DNA of 40,172 bases, taken from positions 380,895 to 421,066 of the forward strand of contig LCLX01000001.1 of the NCBI GenBank assembly GCA_001002285.1, written 5' to 3'. This DNA is from Microgenomates group bacterium GW2011_GWC1_46_15. GTDB taxonomy: Bacteria; Patescibacteriota; Microgenomatia; UBA1400; UBA12028. The notes beneath the pieces are model-generated. The model was not told the origin of the DNA and ran no database searches. It saw only the letters and a list, made by a program, of their open reading frames with translations. Positions within the stretch are counted from its first letter, which is position 1. Each line of letters begins with the position of its first letter. A program made the position numbers and the translations under genes. Below, one piece after another: positions 16,985 through 25,774 of the stretch.

Positions 16985-18100
16985 ATGGCGACTAAAAAGA
17001 AATTTATACCGGTTGCCCGCCCCTATATTGACTCCCTGGATAAAAAAGGTGTTTTGGAGGTTCTTAACTCCCGCGCGCTTTCCTTAGGACCAAAATACAA
17101 GATATTCGAAAAAAATATTGCATCGTACTGCGGTGCTACATACGCATCTACAGTGTGCAATGGTACAGCGGGTCTTCATTTGACGGTATGTGCGTTGGGA
17201 TTAAAAAAGGGAGATGAAGTTATCACGTCTCCGTTTTCTTTCATCTCTTCATCAAACTGTTTGTTATTTGAGGGAGTGAAACCTGTGTTTGTTGACATAG
17301 AGGATGTGACGTACAACATGGATCCTTCAAAAATCGAAAAAGCTATTACAAAGAGAACAAAAGCTATTCTTGTGGTGCATATTTTTGGTCAAACGGCAGA
17401 TATGGCGGAAATCATGCGTATAGCAAAAAAACACCGTTTATCCGTCATTGAAGACGCATGTGAGAGTTTGGGAGCACGTTTTAAGGGAAAAATGGCTGGA
17501 ACAATAGGGGATGTTGGGGTCTACGCGTTTTATCCAAACAAGCAAATGACAACCGGAGAAGGTGGCATTGTAGTAACAAATAAACGAAAGATTCATATGC
17601 TATGTCAAAGTATGAGAAACCAGGGAAGAAATACCCACGGAGATTGGCTTATTCATGAGCGGTTGGGGTACAACTACCGCATGGATGAGATGAGTGCATC
17701 ATTAGGCGTAACACAGTTACGCAAATTAAACTGGATGATCAAGAAAAGAAGAAAAATTGCAGAGTGGTACAAAAACGAACTTGCCAATATTCCGCAGATT
17801 GTAACTCCAAAGATAGGGAAACAAAGGACTCATTCCTGGTTTGTTTATGTCATTAGAGTTCTCCGTGGGAATCGTAATGCCATCATAAAAAAGTTGGCGA
17901 AAAAACATATTCAAACAAAACCATATCTTCCCGTTATCCACCTTCAAAAGTTCATGCGAGACATGTTTGGATACAAAAAAGGTAACTTCCCCGTTGCGGA
18001 AAACATTACATCACAAACCATTGCTTTACCATTTTATGTTGAGTTGAAAAAAAGCGATGTTGTTTTTATTTGCAAAACTTTAAAAGAAATTTTGGCATGA
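16985..18100 (+). CDS. DegT/DnrJ/EryC1 PLP-dependent sugar aminotransferase (LegC-like)
   Basis: A 371-residue aminotransferase of the type that aminates a nucleotide 4-keto-6-deoxy sugar. Key blocks are 'STVCNGTAGLHLTVCALGLKKGDEVITSPFSF' near residue 55, 'LSVIEDACESLGARFKGK' with the PLP-ring Asp, 'VYAFYPNKQMTTGEGG' with the Schiff-base lysine, and 'RLGYNYRMDEMSASLG'. The N-terminal 'FIPVARPYIDSLDKKGVLEVL' is typical. It is followed by a 4,6-dehydratase at an ATGA overlap, the normal partner that makes its keto substrate. In a legionaminic route it would form UDP-4-amino-4,6-dideoxy-GlcNAc. A PseC role would need PseG/PseI-type partners, which are absent. Confidence 0.88.
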   Translation: MATKKKFIPVARPYIDSLDKKGVLEVLNSRALSLGPKYKIFEKNIASYCGATYASTVCNGTAGLHLTVCALGLKKGDEVITSPFSFISSSNCLLFEGVKPVFVDIEDVTYNMDPSKIEKAITKRTKAILVVHIFGQTADMAEIMRIAKKHRLSVIEDACESLGARFKGKMAGTIGDVGVYAFYPNKQMTTGEGGIVVTNKRKIHMLCQSMRNQGRNTHGDWLIHERLGYNYRMDEMSASLGVTQLRKLNWMIKKRRKIAEWYKNELANIPQIVTPKIGKQRTHSWFVYVIRVLRGNRNAIIKKLAKKHIQTKPYLPVIHLQKFMRDMFGYKKGNFPVAENITSQTIALPFYVELKKSDVVFICKTLKEILA

Positions 18101-19056
18101 AAAAGAAGTTCCTCAAATTATTTAAAGGAAAAGTCATTTTAGTGACAGGTGGAACGGGATCCATTGGGAGTGAAATTGTCCGGCAGCTCCTACAATATAA
18201 ACCCAAACAAATTCGGGTATACTCCCGGGACGAATCAAAACATTTCTTTTTACAACATGAACTTGAGCTTTTACACGCACGTGTAGATATTCGTTATTTA
18301 ATCGGCGACATTCGTGACAAAGAACGTCTAGACAAGGCTTTTAACAACGTTGATATTGTTTTTCATGCTGCGGCATTAAAACACGTGCCATTCTGTGAAT
18401 ATAATCCGTTTGAAGCAGTAAAAACAAACGTATATGGAACGCAAAATGTCATTGATGCAGCGTTAAAGTACAATGTGTCAAAAGTTGTGGCGATCTCAAC
18501 CGATAAAGCTGTGTATCCAAACACGATCATGGGCGTTACAAAGCTTCTTATGGAACGCATGATCATCTCATCTATGCATTATGCTGGAGAAGCAAAAACA
18601 AAATTCGCGGTTGTTAGATTTGGGAACGTTCTGAACTCCCGCGGTTCTGTTATTCCCATGTGGGTTGAGCAGATCAAGCGGGGTGGCCCCGTTACTGTGA
18701 CCGACAAACGCATGACCCGCTTCTTTATGAGTATTCCAGAAGCAGTTCATCTTATTTTTCTGGCCGCAATTACCATGAGGGGACAAGAGATTTTTGTGCT
18801 CAAGATGGCTGAACGAAACATGTACGAACTTGCACAAGAAACCATTGCAAAACATGGAAACGGAAAGAAAATCAAAATTCGCATTGTGGGGGCAAGAGAA
18901 CGTGAAAAATTGCGTGAAAAACTTCATACGGAAGAGGAAAATGAGTACTTGAAAGAGAAAAAATCGTTTTTTGTGATATATCCCGATAGGGACTTATATG
19001 AAAAGAGAGAAAAAACGGTATATAAGGTAAAATCTCAAGTAAATGGATCGGGGTAG
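18097..19056 (+). CDS. UDP-GlcNAc 4,6-dehydratase (soluble LegB/PseB/WbpM-type extended SDR)
   Basis: The start at 18097 overlaps the aminotransferase TGA (ATGA) and yields 319 residues. The longer ORF-track version reads nine codons into the neighbour. Motifs include 'VILVTGGTGSIGSEIVRQLL', 'DIVFHAAALKHVPFCEYNPFEAVKTN', 'VAISTDKAVYPNTIMGVTKLLMERM', 'VRFGNVLNSRGSVIPMW' and 'TRFFMSIPEAV', all typical of the FlaA1/CapD dehydratase family. The catalytic YxxxK position reads M-G-V-T-K, so Met replaces Tyr. This Ser-Met-Lys arrangement is known from membrane WbpM-type enzymes. Here the protein is short and has no membrane helices. It should form the 4-keto-6-deoxy substrate of the preceding aminotransferase. 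Its 3' end overlaps the opposite-strand flippase gene by 22 bases. Confidence 0.9.
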   Translation: MKKKFLKLFKGKVILVTGGTGSIGSEIVRQLLQYKPKQIRVYSRDESKHFFLQHELELLHARVDIRYLIGDIRDKERLDKAFNNVDIVFHAAALKHVPFCEYNPFEAVKTNVYGTQNVIDAALKYNVSKVVAISTDKAVYPNTIMGVTKLLMERMIISSMHYAGEAKTKFAVVRFGNVLNSRGSVIPMWVEQIKRGGPVTVTDKRMTRFFMSIPEAVHLIFLAAITMRGQEIFVLKMAERNMYELAQETIAKHGNGKKIKIRIVGAREREKLREKLHTEEENEYLKEKKSFFVIYPDRDLYEKREKTVYKVKSQVNGSG

Positions 19057-20567
19057 GGCGGTGGTGTCGGTTTTTCTTTTCTTGCTGAAAGAATAGTATT
19101 AAATATTTTTTGGTTAAACGGTTTACTTACGAGAATAAATCCGAACATGATCCCAGTGTACACTCCTCCAAAGAGTATATATTGATAAAAATTATATGGT
19201 TGGAGATTGAATACGCGCGTAAGTGTGAAAAGAAGTACCGCGAACAATGCAAGCTCTCCATAAAACACGATGGGGTAGCGAAAGGCAATGATGTGTGAAA
19301 TGACCTTACCCAGGAGAAGAACAGAACAGCATTGTATGAGGACAGCGGCAACAACTGCCCCAACAACGCCATATGTATAAATGAGTATAGAGCTTAAAAC
19401 GATATTTATAATGGCAAGAAAAAGCGCAATATGTAGTCTCTTTTTAACAAGGCCGATACCAGCAGCAATCGTTGTAAAATAACTTGATAAAGAAGAAAAG
19501 AATGAAACAACGATCGCAATCATTAATGGAATCGTACCAAGTTCTGTCCACTGTTTACCAAATAAAAGACCAATTGTTTCTTTTGGGAAAAGAAAAACAA
19601 AAATTCCAAAATATGCCGTAACGAGAGGAACAATTTTTAAGATTGATTGCATAAGATATAACATTTGAGCCATTCCGCCTTTTTCTTCAAGATGCGAGAC
19701 AAGGGGAAAGAAAAAAGAGTTGATCGGATATAGAAAAATTCCTGAAATTGCCGCAATGGGCATGACAACGCTGTACACTCCGACTTCCCGGACGGTTTTA
19801 AATAGCGTCAAGAAGAAAATATCTGTTGAGATAATAAATGTATAAATTGATGTTGTAAACAATGTCGGTAGCGCGTACGCGAACATTTTTTTACATAAAC
19901 CCTTGTCCCAGGTTGTCTTTAGTACAACGGAAGCATGTTTTTTATAAAGTATATATGTATATGCTAACGAAGTAATAAGATATGCTCCGGACCACGCTAA
20001 CGCATAATACAAAACGCGTGGAACATCAAAAAACCAAAAGAATAATGAAAAAACGAGTATAGAAAATAGTGAGCTAGTCTGAATTGAAGAATAAATATGT
20101 TCTTTTTGAAGTCCTAAAAACAATTTTTGTATTGATGAAATAAAACTATTTGTAATAAAATATACACAAAAAATATATATAAGGTACTCAGCCATCGGAT
20201 TCTTAAAATACACAAGCGCAAGCCATTTCGCGGAAAAGAAAAGCACGATAGAAAATAACATCGACGTTCCAAATTCAATATACCGGTCATATGCGTGAAT
20301 GTTCCAGACAGACTGTTTGTCTCCTTTTGCAAGAAATTTTGGAATGAAATAGGCCGCGCTTAATCCAAATCCAAGGTCGTTATATGTGATAAGAGTAGCA
20401 AACAGAGCTAATACGGCATAAAACAACCCATACATCTCTATTGAAAGGGTTCTGGACAGCAGGAGCCGGAAAGCGTATCCAAGTGGAGATGCAAGAAAGC
20501 TAAAGAAGAGGACAATCATTCCTCCGCGCAAAACTCGTTGTGTGAGTGGGTGAGTGTATTCTTCCAT
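19035..20567 (-). CDS. Wzx-type polysaccharide flippase (MOP/MATE superfamily)
   Basis: A 510-residue polytopic protein with about a dozen or more hydrophobic segments and the N-terminal pattern of Wzx/RfbX translocases: 'QRVLRGGMIVLFFSFLASPLGYAFRLLLSR', then 'YGLFYAVLALFATLITYNDLGFGLSAAYFIPKF'. It would flip lipid-linked oligosaccharides from the inner to the outer face of the cytoplasmic membrane. It is the last gene of the minus-strand operon. Its start overlaps the stop of the preceding methyltransferase by one base, and its end runs antisense into the dehydratase. The coexistence with a Wzm/Wzt exporter in the same operon is notable. Repeat-unit polymerase (Wzy) identity among the neighbouring membrane proteins is not established. 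Confidence 0.9.
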   Translation of the reverse strand: MEEYTHPLTQRVLRGGMIVLFFSFLASPLGYAFRLLLSRTLSIEMYGLFYAVLALFATLITYNDLGFGLSAAYFIPKFLAKGDKQSVWNIHAYDRYIEFGTSMLFSIVLFFSAKWLALVYFKNPMAEYLIYIFCVYFITNSFISSIQKLFLGLQKEHIYSSIQTSSLFSILVFSLFFWFFDVPRVLYYALAWSGAYLITSLAYTYILYKKHASVVLKTTWDKGLCKKMFAYALPTLFTTSIYTFIISTDIFFLTLFKTVREVGVYSVVMPIAAISGIFLYPINSFFFPLVSHLEEKGGMAQMLYLMQSILKIVPLVTAYFGIFVFLFPKETIGLLFGKQWTELGTIPLMIAIVVSFFSSLSSYFTTIAAGIGLVKKRLHIALFLAIINIVLSSILIYTYGVVGAVVAAVLIQCCSVLLLGKVISHIIAFRYPIVFYGELALFAVLLFTLTRVFNLQPYNFYQYILFGGVYTGIMFGFILVSKPFNQKIFNTILSARKEKPTPPPYPDPFT

Positions 20568-21394
20568 TATTTTTCTGCCAAACCCGTTGTTATGGCTCCT
20601 TTATAAAAACAATAAAGTATCCACTTTAAAAGAAATAATTTCGTTCTCCACGGTATGTAACGCAAACCTGGAAAAGATATTTTTCGTAAAATATTCCAAG
20701 CCTCATTGATCTGGCTATCATCTTCGACCCTTGTAGTACACTTGATGTATTGAAAACCCTCTTTTATGAACATATCCTTGAGCGGTTTGGGTGGAAGAAG
20801 CGTAAGGTGTTCCGGTAAAAGCATATACCAAGTATTCCCCATGACTTGAGATTGTACGCTTTCTGGATTTGGAGTTTCAACATATACGATTCCCTGAGGT
20901 TGAAGTACCCTGTGAAACTCCCGAAGCGTTGCTTGAACATCCAGTGGGGAAAGATGCTCCAGTGTTTGCAGGGAGATAATCATGTGAAATGTGTTTTTGG
21001 GGAAAAGTATCTTTGTCAACGACCCCTTAGAAAAAGCAACAGACGGGGGTAAATCTTTCTTTATGGTTTCATCGATATCCATCCCGAATAACTTCATTGG
21101 AATTTTTGTTTTTGTATGAATATCTAATAGCGCTCGTAGCGCAACACCATCTCCACATCCGGCATCTAAAATAAAAAGAGTTTGTTTTGGATAAAGACGA
21201 TGGGTGCGTTGAACAATCGGGAGCAGTATATTGAAAAAAGAGGTGCGCAATATATGTTTACGGTCTGTATAAAATTTTTTCTGTTGCGCATTACGTTTTG
21301 TTGTATACCCCGTATAAGAAATTTTTTGAAGAGGAGTATTCCTTACATAATATCCTTTGTGTTTTGTGAACTGTGAAAATTGATGGTGTTTCAT
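20567..21394 (-). CDS. Class I SAM-dependent methyltransferase
   Basis: I start at the ATG at 21394, four bases after the stop of the upstream gene. The ORF-track start at 21421 is a TTG inside that gene. The result is 275 residues. SAM motif I is 'TLFILDAGCGDGVALRALLD', followed by 'LFGMDIDETIKKDLP', and 'FHMIISLQTLEHLSPLDVQATLREFHRVLQPQGIVYVETPN', which fits Methyltransf_11-type enzymes. The C-terminal end 'LFLLKWILYCFYKGAITTGLAEK' is hydrophobic and may touch the membrane. It sits between GT-C-like proteins and a flippase, so a membrane-linked glycan is a plausible target. The start choice is moderately sure because no strong ribosome-binding site precedes it. Confidence 0.82.
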   Translation of the reverse strand: MKHHQFSQFTKHKGYYVRNTPLQKISYTGYTTKRNAQQKKFYTDRKHILRTSFFNILLPIVQRTHRLYPKQTLFILDAGCGDGVALRALLDIHTKTKIPMKLFGMDIDETIKKDLPPSVAFSKGSLTKILFPKNTFHMIISLQTLEHLSPLDVQATLREFHRVLQPQGIVYVETPNPESVQSQVMGNTWYMLLPEHLTLLPPKPLKDMFIKEGFQYIKCTTRVEDDSQINEAWNILRKISFPGLRYIPWRTKLFLLKWILYCFYKGAITTGLAEK

Positions 21395-21398
21395 AAAT

Positions 21399-22964
21399 TT
21401 ATCTGCAAGAAAATACTTCAAACTGCGTATTTCCGAATAAATCAGTTATATCTGTCTGTGTATATTGTGGCACATTCGAGAGAATCTTTCGAAGATTGGA
21501 GTCTGCCAAGGAAAACTTAGCAAGTGACGTTGGCCGTAAAATGATAGGCGCACATACCTTGGTTAATGGAGAGAGAATCTGTTCAATCAACGGATCATTC
21601 TGTTGGTTGGTGACAAAAGCGACTTCATGAATATCAAGTTTGCCGTTAGAAAGGAAGAGAAGTTGTGTTGCTATTCCCCAATCTCCAACAACAATGGGTA
21701 CGTTTTCATGCCTTACACGTTCGTAGAGTGGATAGATTGCACAGGTAAATGACCCCCTTCCACAAGTAGTTTTTCCTAAAGAATCAAAAGAGATATATGT
21801 CGAAAGAAAAATGATGAGATACATAGCAAAAATGCCATACAGGATAGATCGGCGTTTGAGGTGAGAGCAAAAAAGCGCAAGTGCAAGTTGTGGGATGGGA
21901 TAGATAAGTAAGCGGTGGTATGAAAAAATAAGTCCCTTATAACTCATATACACGATGAAAAAAATGAAAAAACTTATACCAATCCACACATGCTTTGATT
22001 GCTTTATTGTTTTATATGCTGATAAAAACCAGAGAAGTATACAAAAAACTGCTAGAACAGATATCATTTTGGGAAAAGTCGGAACTATTTCAAAAACGTA
22101 GGAAAATGTTTCCGGAATCTGGAGTTGGAAAAAGAATCCATGAAGTTTTTCGATGTATGCCGCAAGAGTAAAGCCTTGCAGTTTTTGTGCTGTTGCAAAA
22201 ACGTTTATCCACGCTGAACGAACATAGTAGAGGAGGGGGGAAACCGCTACAAACATTCCCGCAAGAACAGATATTGTATTGCGCAGATTTATTCCATGTA
22301 TAAGTTTAGAAAAATGATGAAGATATATGTGTTGAATAAATAGAGCCAGTGCAATCGAACCTATCCAAAAGACTGCATCGAGTTTTGTATATATGTTTAA
22401 CCCGGCGAAAAAACCAAGAAGAAAGAAAATAATTTTCCCAATCTTTCTTTTTGTGTACAACACATGAAAAAGAAATAAGAGAAATATCGCTTTGAGAAAA
22501 AATGGAAACACGCTTGTCCGATCAAGACGTTGTGTAAGAAGAAACTGCGCGTCAAACACGAGAAAAAATAATGTATAGAGCGCTATTTTTTTACCAAAAA
22601 TCTTCCATATACTTATCGCTAGAATGCAAAGCGACGTTCCAACAAAAAGGATATTCGCCATCCGTATAGCTTGAACGGAGGGCATAAGAAAGGTAAAAAT
22701 GACTCTGGGAATAAACGCCATCGGGGCTCCAATGTATGGAGAAAGCATAATGGGAATGCATCTGTTTCCGATGTGTACTGCATAGGAAAGAAATATGTCC
22801 GGATGCGGGCATCCTAGTGCGGCATTTGCTGTTAGTATTTCGTCGTACTCTAGCCCAACACGAAGATATCCATAGAATGAAAAGGCGAAAAACAACGCAA
22901 GCAAAATTACCGCAATAATGATGGAAAATTTATTAGAATGGTATTTTTGAAGGATATTTTTCAT
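21399..22964 (-). CDS. Polytopic GT-C-like membrane glycosyltransferase (PMT/ArnT-like)
   Basis: A 521-residue membrane protein with about ten or more transmembrane stretches and a soluble C-terminal piece. After the first helix the loop reads 'YLRVGLEYDEILTANAALG', where the D-E pair matches the first extracytoplasmic acidic motif of GT-C enzymes such as protein mannosyltransferases and ArnT. A later 'DAQFLLTQRLDRTSVFPFF' resembles the second conserved loop. Such enzymes use polyprenyl-phosphate sugars on the outer face of the membrane. The start overlaps the TGA of the upstream GT-C gene (ATGA). The specific donor and acceptor, and whether it instead serves as a polymerase, cannot be told. 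Confidence 0.75.
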   Translation of the reverse strand: MKNILQKYHSNKFSIIIAVILLALFFAFSFYGYLRVGLEYDEILTANAALGCPHPDIFLSYAVHIGNRCIPIMLSPYIGAPMAFIPRVIFTFLMPSVQAIRMANILFVGTSLCILAISIWKIFGKKIALYTLFFLVFDAQFLLTQRLDRTSVFPFFLKAIFLLFLFHVLYTKRKIGKIIFFLLGFFAGLNIYTKLDAVFWIGSIALALFIQHIYLHHFSKLIHGINLRNTISVLAGMFVAVSPLLYYVRSAWINVFATAQKLQGFTLAAYIEKLHGFFFQLQIPETFSYVFEIVPTFPKMISVLAVFCILLWFLSAYKTIKQSKHVWIGISFFIFFIVYMSYKGLIFSYHRLLIYPIPQLALALFCSHLKRRSILYGIFAMYLIIFLSTYISFDSLGKTTCGRGSFTCAIYPLYERVRHENVPIVVGDWGIATQLLFLSNGKLDIHEVAFVTNQQNDPLIEQILSPLTKVCAPIILRPTSLAKFSLADSNLRKILSNVPQYTQTDITDLFGNTQFEVFSCR

Positions 22965-24808
22965 TGCGTTAATACATACTTCTCATTTTGAAACAGAATA
23001 CGGTGTTTTTGAGTATATTCTTGATACGTGGGTTCGGGTGATGTTGTGTCATAAAGAACGTTATTTGAGGTAGGAAGAGCGGGACAGTCTTTTTCTAACA
23101 GCGTTGGGCAAAGCTGAGCGCACGCGCCTACGGTATTTGCAACAAAGTACGAAGTAGATCGGACATTTGTTGTTACGAGAGTGCATGGAAGATTTTTTTT
23201 AATATGTTGAACGAGTGCACAATCTCCTTCATCTTGAATGACCCAATACCGTTGTATGTTCCATGTATTTGCGGTAAGAAAAAAGTATAACGATGGGATA
23301 ATGCCGGAAAATACTAAAACAACTGAAATCATTTTTATAAAACCGCGTTTTTCCCTAAGGACTCCATAGTATATACAAATGAATGTTGTCCAAAAAAATG
23401 TTGGACGCAAAAGTTTGTTTAGGGCAAGTGAGGATGAGTCTATTTGGCCAAAATATGCTACGGAGAGGAAAGCCAACATAACTGTGAAAAAAAAGATTGA
23501 CCAAATACGATCTTTTCGTTCCATAATAATTTGGCGAATAAGCAGGAATAATGCAAAAGCCCACAATACTCCAATACCACGTATGGTTGAAAAGTTTTGT
23601 ATTGACGCGTATGCGGGCATAAGCGTTGCGTCTTTTGCATACGGAAAACCCCATAATAGTGGTTCACGTATGTGGACAAGTCTGACGATAATGTTTCTAA
23701 CATATTCAGATTGGATGAGTGCGAGCGCAATCAATCCACAAGCAACGACAATCTTAAATATATGGAAATATGTTATATGAAATGTTTTTCTGTTTAAAAG
23801 GAATGACCATCCAAGAAATACCACGATACTCACAACGTATGTTAAAAGAAAAGCCTTATTTATGACATTAAGCGCGGTCGTAGAAAAAAGAAGAAAAAGT
23901 AAGAAGGGCACATGAAACTTCGCTTTTCCTTCCCCATATAAGGTAATGAAAAAGAAAAAATATACGAGAAAGAAAATGAGACCGAACCAAGTTAATCCTG
24001 CCAGTTCATAGAAAATTGGCGTGTACAGTAGTTGGTATGAGGTGTGGAGAAATACATTTGATGAAAAAATATCGAAGAAAAAAAGACTAGGACCGGAAAA
24101 TAAACAAGCAAACGCAATAAGACCAGCCACCCAAAACTTCCGAATGTGAAATATCTGCATAAATATTACCGCAAATAATGGAATAATCGGGAGAAATAAT
24201 GTGAGTTTTGTCAGATCAAGCGCAGATTCTACCGATATGTTGTACATGATCTTCGTAAGAATGACGGGAAAATATAATCCAACATGGTAATACTCATTGA
24301 GTATATTTCTTGGAGAGTACGGATCAATAAACGGATATGTGTTATTTTCCAAAAACAATTGAATAACGGCGTGGTGCTGATACTCATCATGTATTCCGTT
24401 TTTATACGTGAAATTAAAAAGCATGAGTGCGGAAAATATGGTAACGCCTGCTAAAAAAACAAGAGCATTACTCGATTTTCTTAATGGAGCTAAAAGACGG
24501 AATATTTCTTCTTTTCTTTTATAAAGTTGAATGAGTCCGAATACTGTATAACCAGAAAAGGACGCAATAAGCGTTTCGATAGGCTTTGGAGTGATATAGA
24601 GCAGATAGTACGCGGTAACAATAAAAAACCCGATTGAAATGTACGGAAGAAAAAGAAGTTTGAGCAAAGAAAGCCGTTCTTTCCCATAGATCCACAGACA
24701 GCCGCTGGAAATTAAAAGAAGAAATACGCTTGCGCCGAATATATACGGAAGAAACTCTGGAAGTAAAAAAATTGTGTGAGTAAAAATAATCCTAAGAGTT
24801 TCTAGCAT
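22961..24808 (-). CDS. Polytopic GT-C-like membrane protein
   Basis: A 615-residue protein with many transmembrane helices starting at residue 10. A long first cytoplasmic and periplasmic region is followed by 'YKNGIHDEYQHHAVIQLFLENNTYPF', whose acidic D-E pair after a hydrophobic segment, with 'NEYYHVGLYFP' further on, matches lipid-linked sugar transferases of the GT-C class. The C-terminal 90 residues form a soluble domain with several cysteines ('DEGDCALVQHIKKNLPC', 'ACAQLCPTLLEKDC'), an unusual feature that could form disulfides outside the membrane. It is spaced three bases from the upstream GT2 and overlaps the downstream GT-C by ATGA. The substrate is unknown. Confidence 0.68.
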   Translation of the reverse strand: MLETLRIIFTHTIFLLPEFLPYIFGASVFLLLISSGCLWIYGKERLSLLKLLFLPYISIGFFIVTAYYLLYITPKPIETLIASFSGYTVFGLIQLYKRKEEIFRLLAPLRKSSNALVFLAGVTIFSALMLFNFTYKNGIHDEYQHHAVIQLFLENNTYPFIDPYSPRNILNEYYHVGLYFPVILTKIMYNISVESALDLTKLTLFLPIIPLFAVIFMQIFHIRKFWVAGLIAFACLFSGPSLFFFDIFSSNVFLHTSYQLLYTPIFYELAGLTWFGLIFFLVYFFFFITLYGEGKAKFHVPFLLFLLFSTTALNVINKAFLLTYVVSIVVFLGWSFLLNRKTFHITYFHIFKIVVACGLIALALIQSEYVRNIIVRLVHIREPLLWGFPYAKDATLMPAYASIQNFSTIRGIGVLWAFALFLLIRQIIMERKDRIWSIFFFTVMLAFLSVAYFGQIDSSSLALNKLLRPTFFWTTFICIYYGVLREKRGFIKMISVVLVFSGIIPSLYFFLTANTWNIQRYWVIQDEGDCALVQHIKKNLPCTLVTTNVRSTSYFVANTVGACAQLCPTLLEKDCPALPTSNNVLYDTTSPEPTYQEYTQKHRILFQNEKYVLTQ

Positions 24809-24811
24809 TGG

Positions 24812-25732
24812 TTATGAGTGTAACTTCCTTTGAATTCTCCAATATATATTCAGCGGAAACCTCGAGTGTGTCATCAAATAATGGGCTCTCCAGAAGCGTA
24901 ATTTTTTCCTCATCGTACGTAATCCCGCTGACACCTGTTGAGCAGTATCTTTTTCTTCTGGGAAACCCTCTCGCTCTGCCTGTTTTATTGTAATGAGCAT
25001 ATTGTACATTCCTTGGAGCAAAGAGAGTCCAACGCCCCTCAAGCCTCCATCAATGCCATTTAGACCGAGAAGTCTTCGTTCAAACTCAGAAAAAAAAGAA
25101 TTTATAAGTACTTCCGAAGTAATGTGTTTTTTGGGAGACTGTTCTTGTTCTAAAGTTGTGTATCGATTCATGCGGGAAACAAACTCCTCTACGGTGTTGT
25201 AGTTGGCATGGACGATTGCATACTTTAGCTGTGGAGGAAGAAATACGGTTTTCCCCATCGGTTTGGGGTTTTTGTGAACTTTTCCGCCCCATTCTGCATG
25301 ACCTTGTTTAAAAAGCCTGAGTTGATAATCTGGCCACCACCCCGCGTACTTTACCCAGTCTCCCCAGATGATGTTTTTTCTTGGGAAGTAGTAACAATCT
25401 CCGAGTAATGCTTCTGGAACTTTCCCCATAAGGATAGATTGGATAAAAGAACATGTTTCAGGTTCTAAATACTCATCGGCATCTAGCACAAGAATCCATG
25501 GATGATGCGCTTTCGAAAGGCCAAAATTTCTTGCGGGATCAGCGTATCCAATGTCTTTATATGAAAAAATACTTTTTGTGTACTGTTTCGCAAGAGCAAC
25601 GGTATTATCCGTACTCTGCATATCAACAATAATGATCTCATCGGCAAGATTTTTTACGCTCTCTAACGTTTTCATCAGTGTTGATGCAACGTTTTTCGTA
25701 TGAATAACCAAAGAAAGGGGGGGAAACTTCAT
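24812..25732 (-). CDS. Glycosyltransferase family 2, WaaE/KdtX-like
   Basis: A 306-residue GT-A enzyme. The N-terminal 'LSLVIHTKNVASTLMKTLESVKNLADEIIIVDMQSTD' is the nucleotide-binding start, and 'DPARNFGLSKAHHPWILVLDADEYLEPE' contains the DxD-type metal site (DAD). 'PRKNIIWGDWVKYAGWWPDYQLRLFKQG' and 'VHANYNTVEEFVSRMNRY' match the WaaE (lipopolysaccharide core beta-glucosyltransferase) subfamily, which is also common in Gram-positive and CPR glycan loci. The C-terminal helix 'LSLLQGMYNMLITIKQAE' may be membrane-associated. It has a 42-base leader gap after Wzt with an extended -10-like element, so it may also be transcribed on its own. The donor sugar is unknown. Confidence 0.88.
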   Translation of the reverse strand: MKFPPLSLVIHTKNVASTLMKTLESVKNLADEIIIVDMQSTDNTVALAKQYTKSIFSYKDIGYADPARNFGLSKAHHPWILVLDADEYLEPETCSFIQSILMGKVPEALLGDCYYFPRKNIIWGDWVKYAGWWPDYQLRLFKQGHAEWGGKVHKNPKPMGKTVFLPPQLKYAIVHANYNTVEEFVSRMNRYTTLEQEQSPKKHITSEVLINSFFSEFERRLLGLNGIDGGLRGVGLSLLQGMYNMLITIKQAEREGFPEEKDTAQQVSAGLRTMRKKLRFWRAHYLMTHSRFPLNIYWRIQRKLHS

Positions 25733-25738
25733 GCTTTC

Positions 25739-25747
25739 ATTTTAGCA
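25739..25747 (-). promoter_or_regulatory. Extended -10 element before the WaaE-like GT2
   Basis: Read on the minus strand the sequence is TGCTAAAAT, a TGn extended -10, ending six bases before the ATG at 25732. The surrounding 42-base gap after wzt is one of the few real gaps in this operon. No clear -35 was seen. A transcript from here would be essentially leaderless. Confidence 0.45.
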
Positions 25748-25774
25748 TCACAGTTTCTACAATAACCACAACTA

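Noticed and set aside
19020-19075. Bidirectional terminator between the convergent dehydratase and flippase genes
   Set aside because: The two genes overlap by 22 bases and I found no hairpin with a T-run.
23379-23780. 133-residue plus-strand ORF
   Set aside because: Antisense to a polytopic membrane protein; long antisense frames are common opposite hydrophobic codons.
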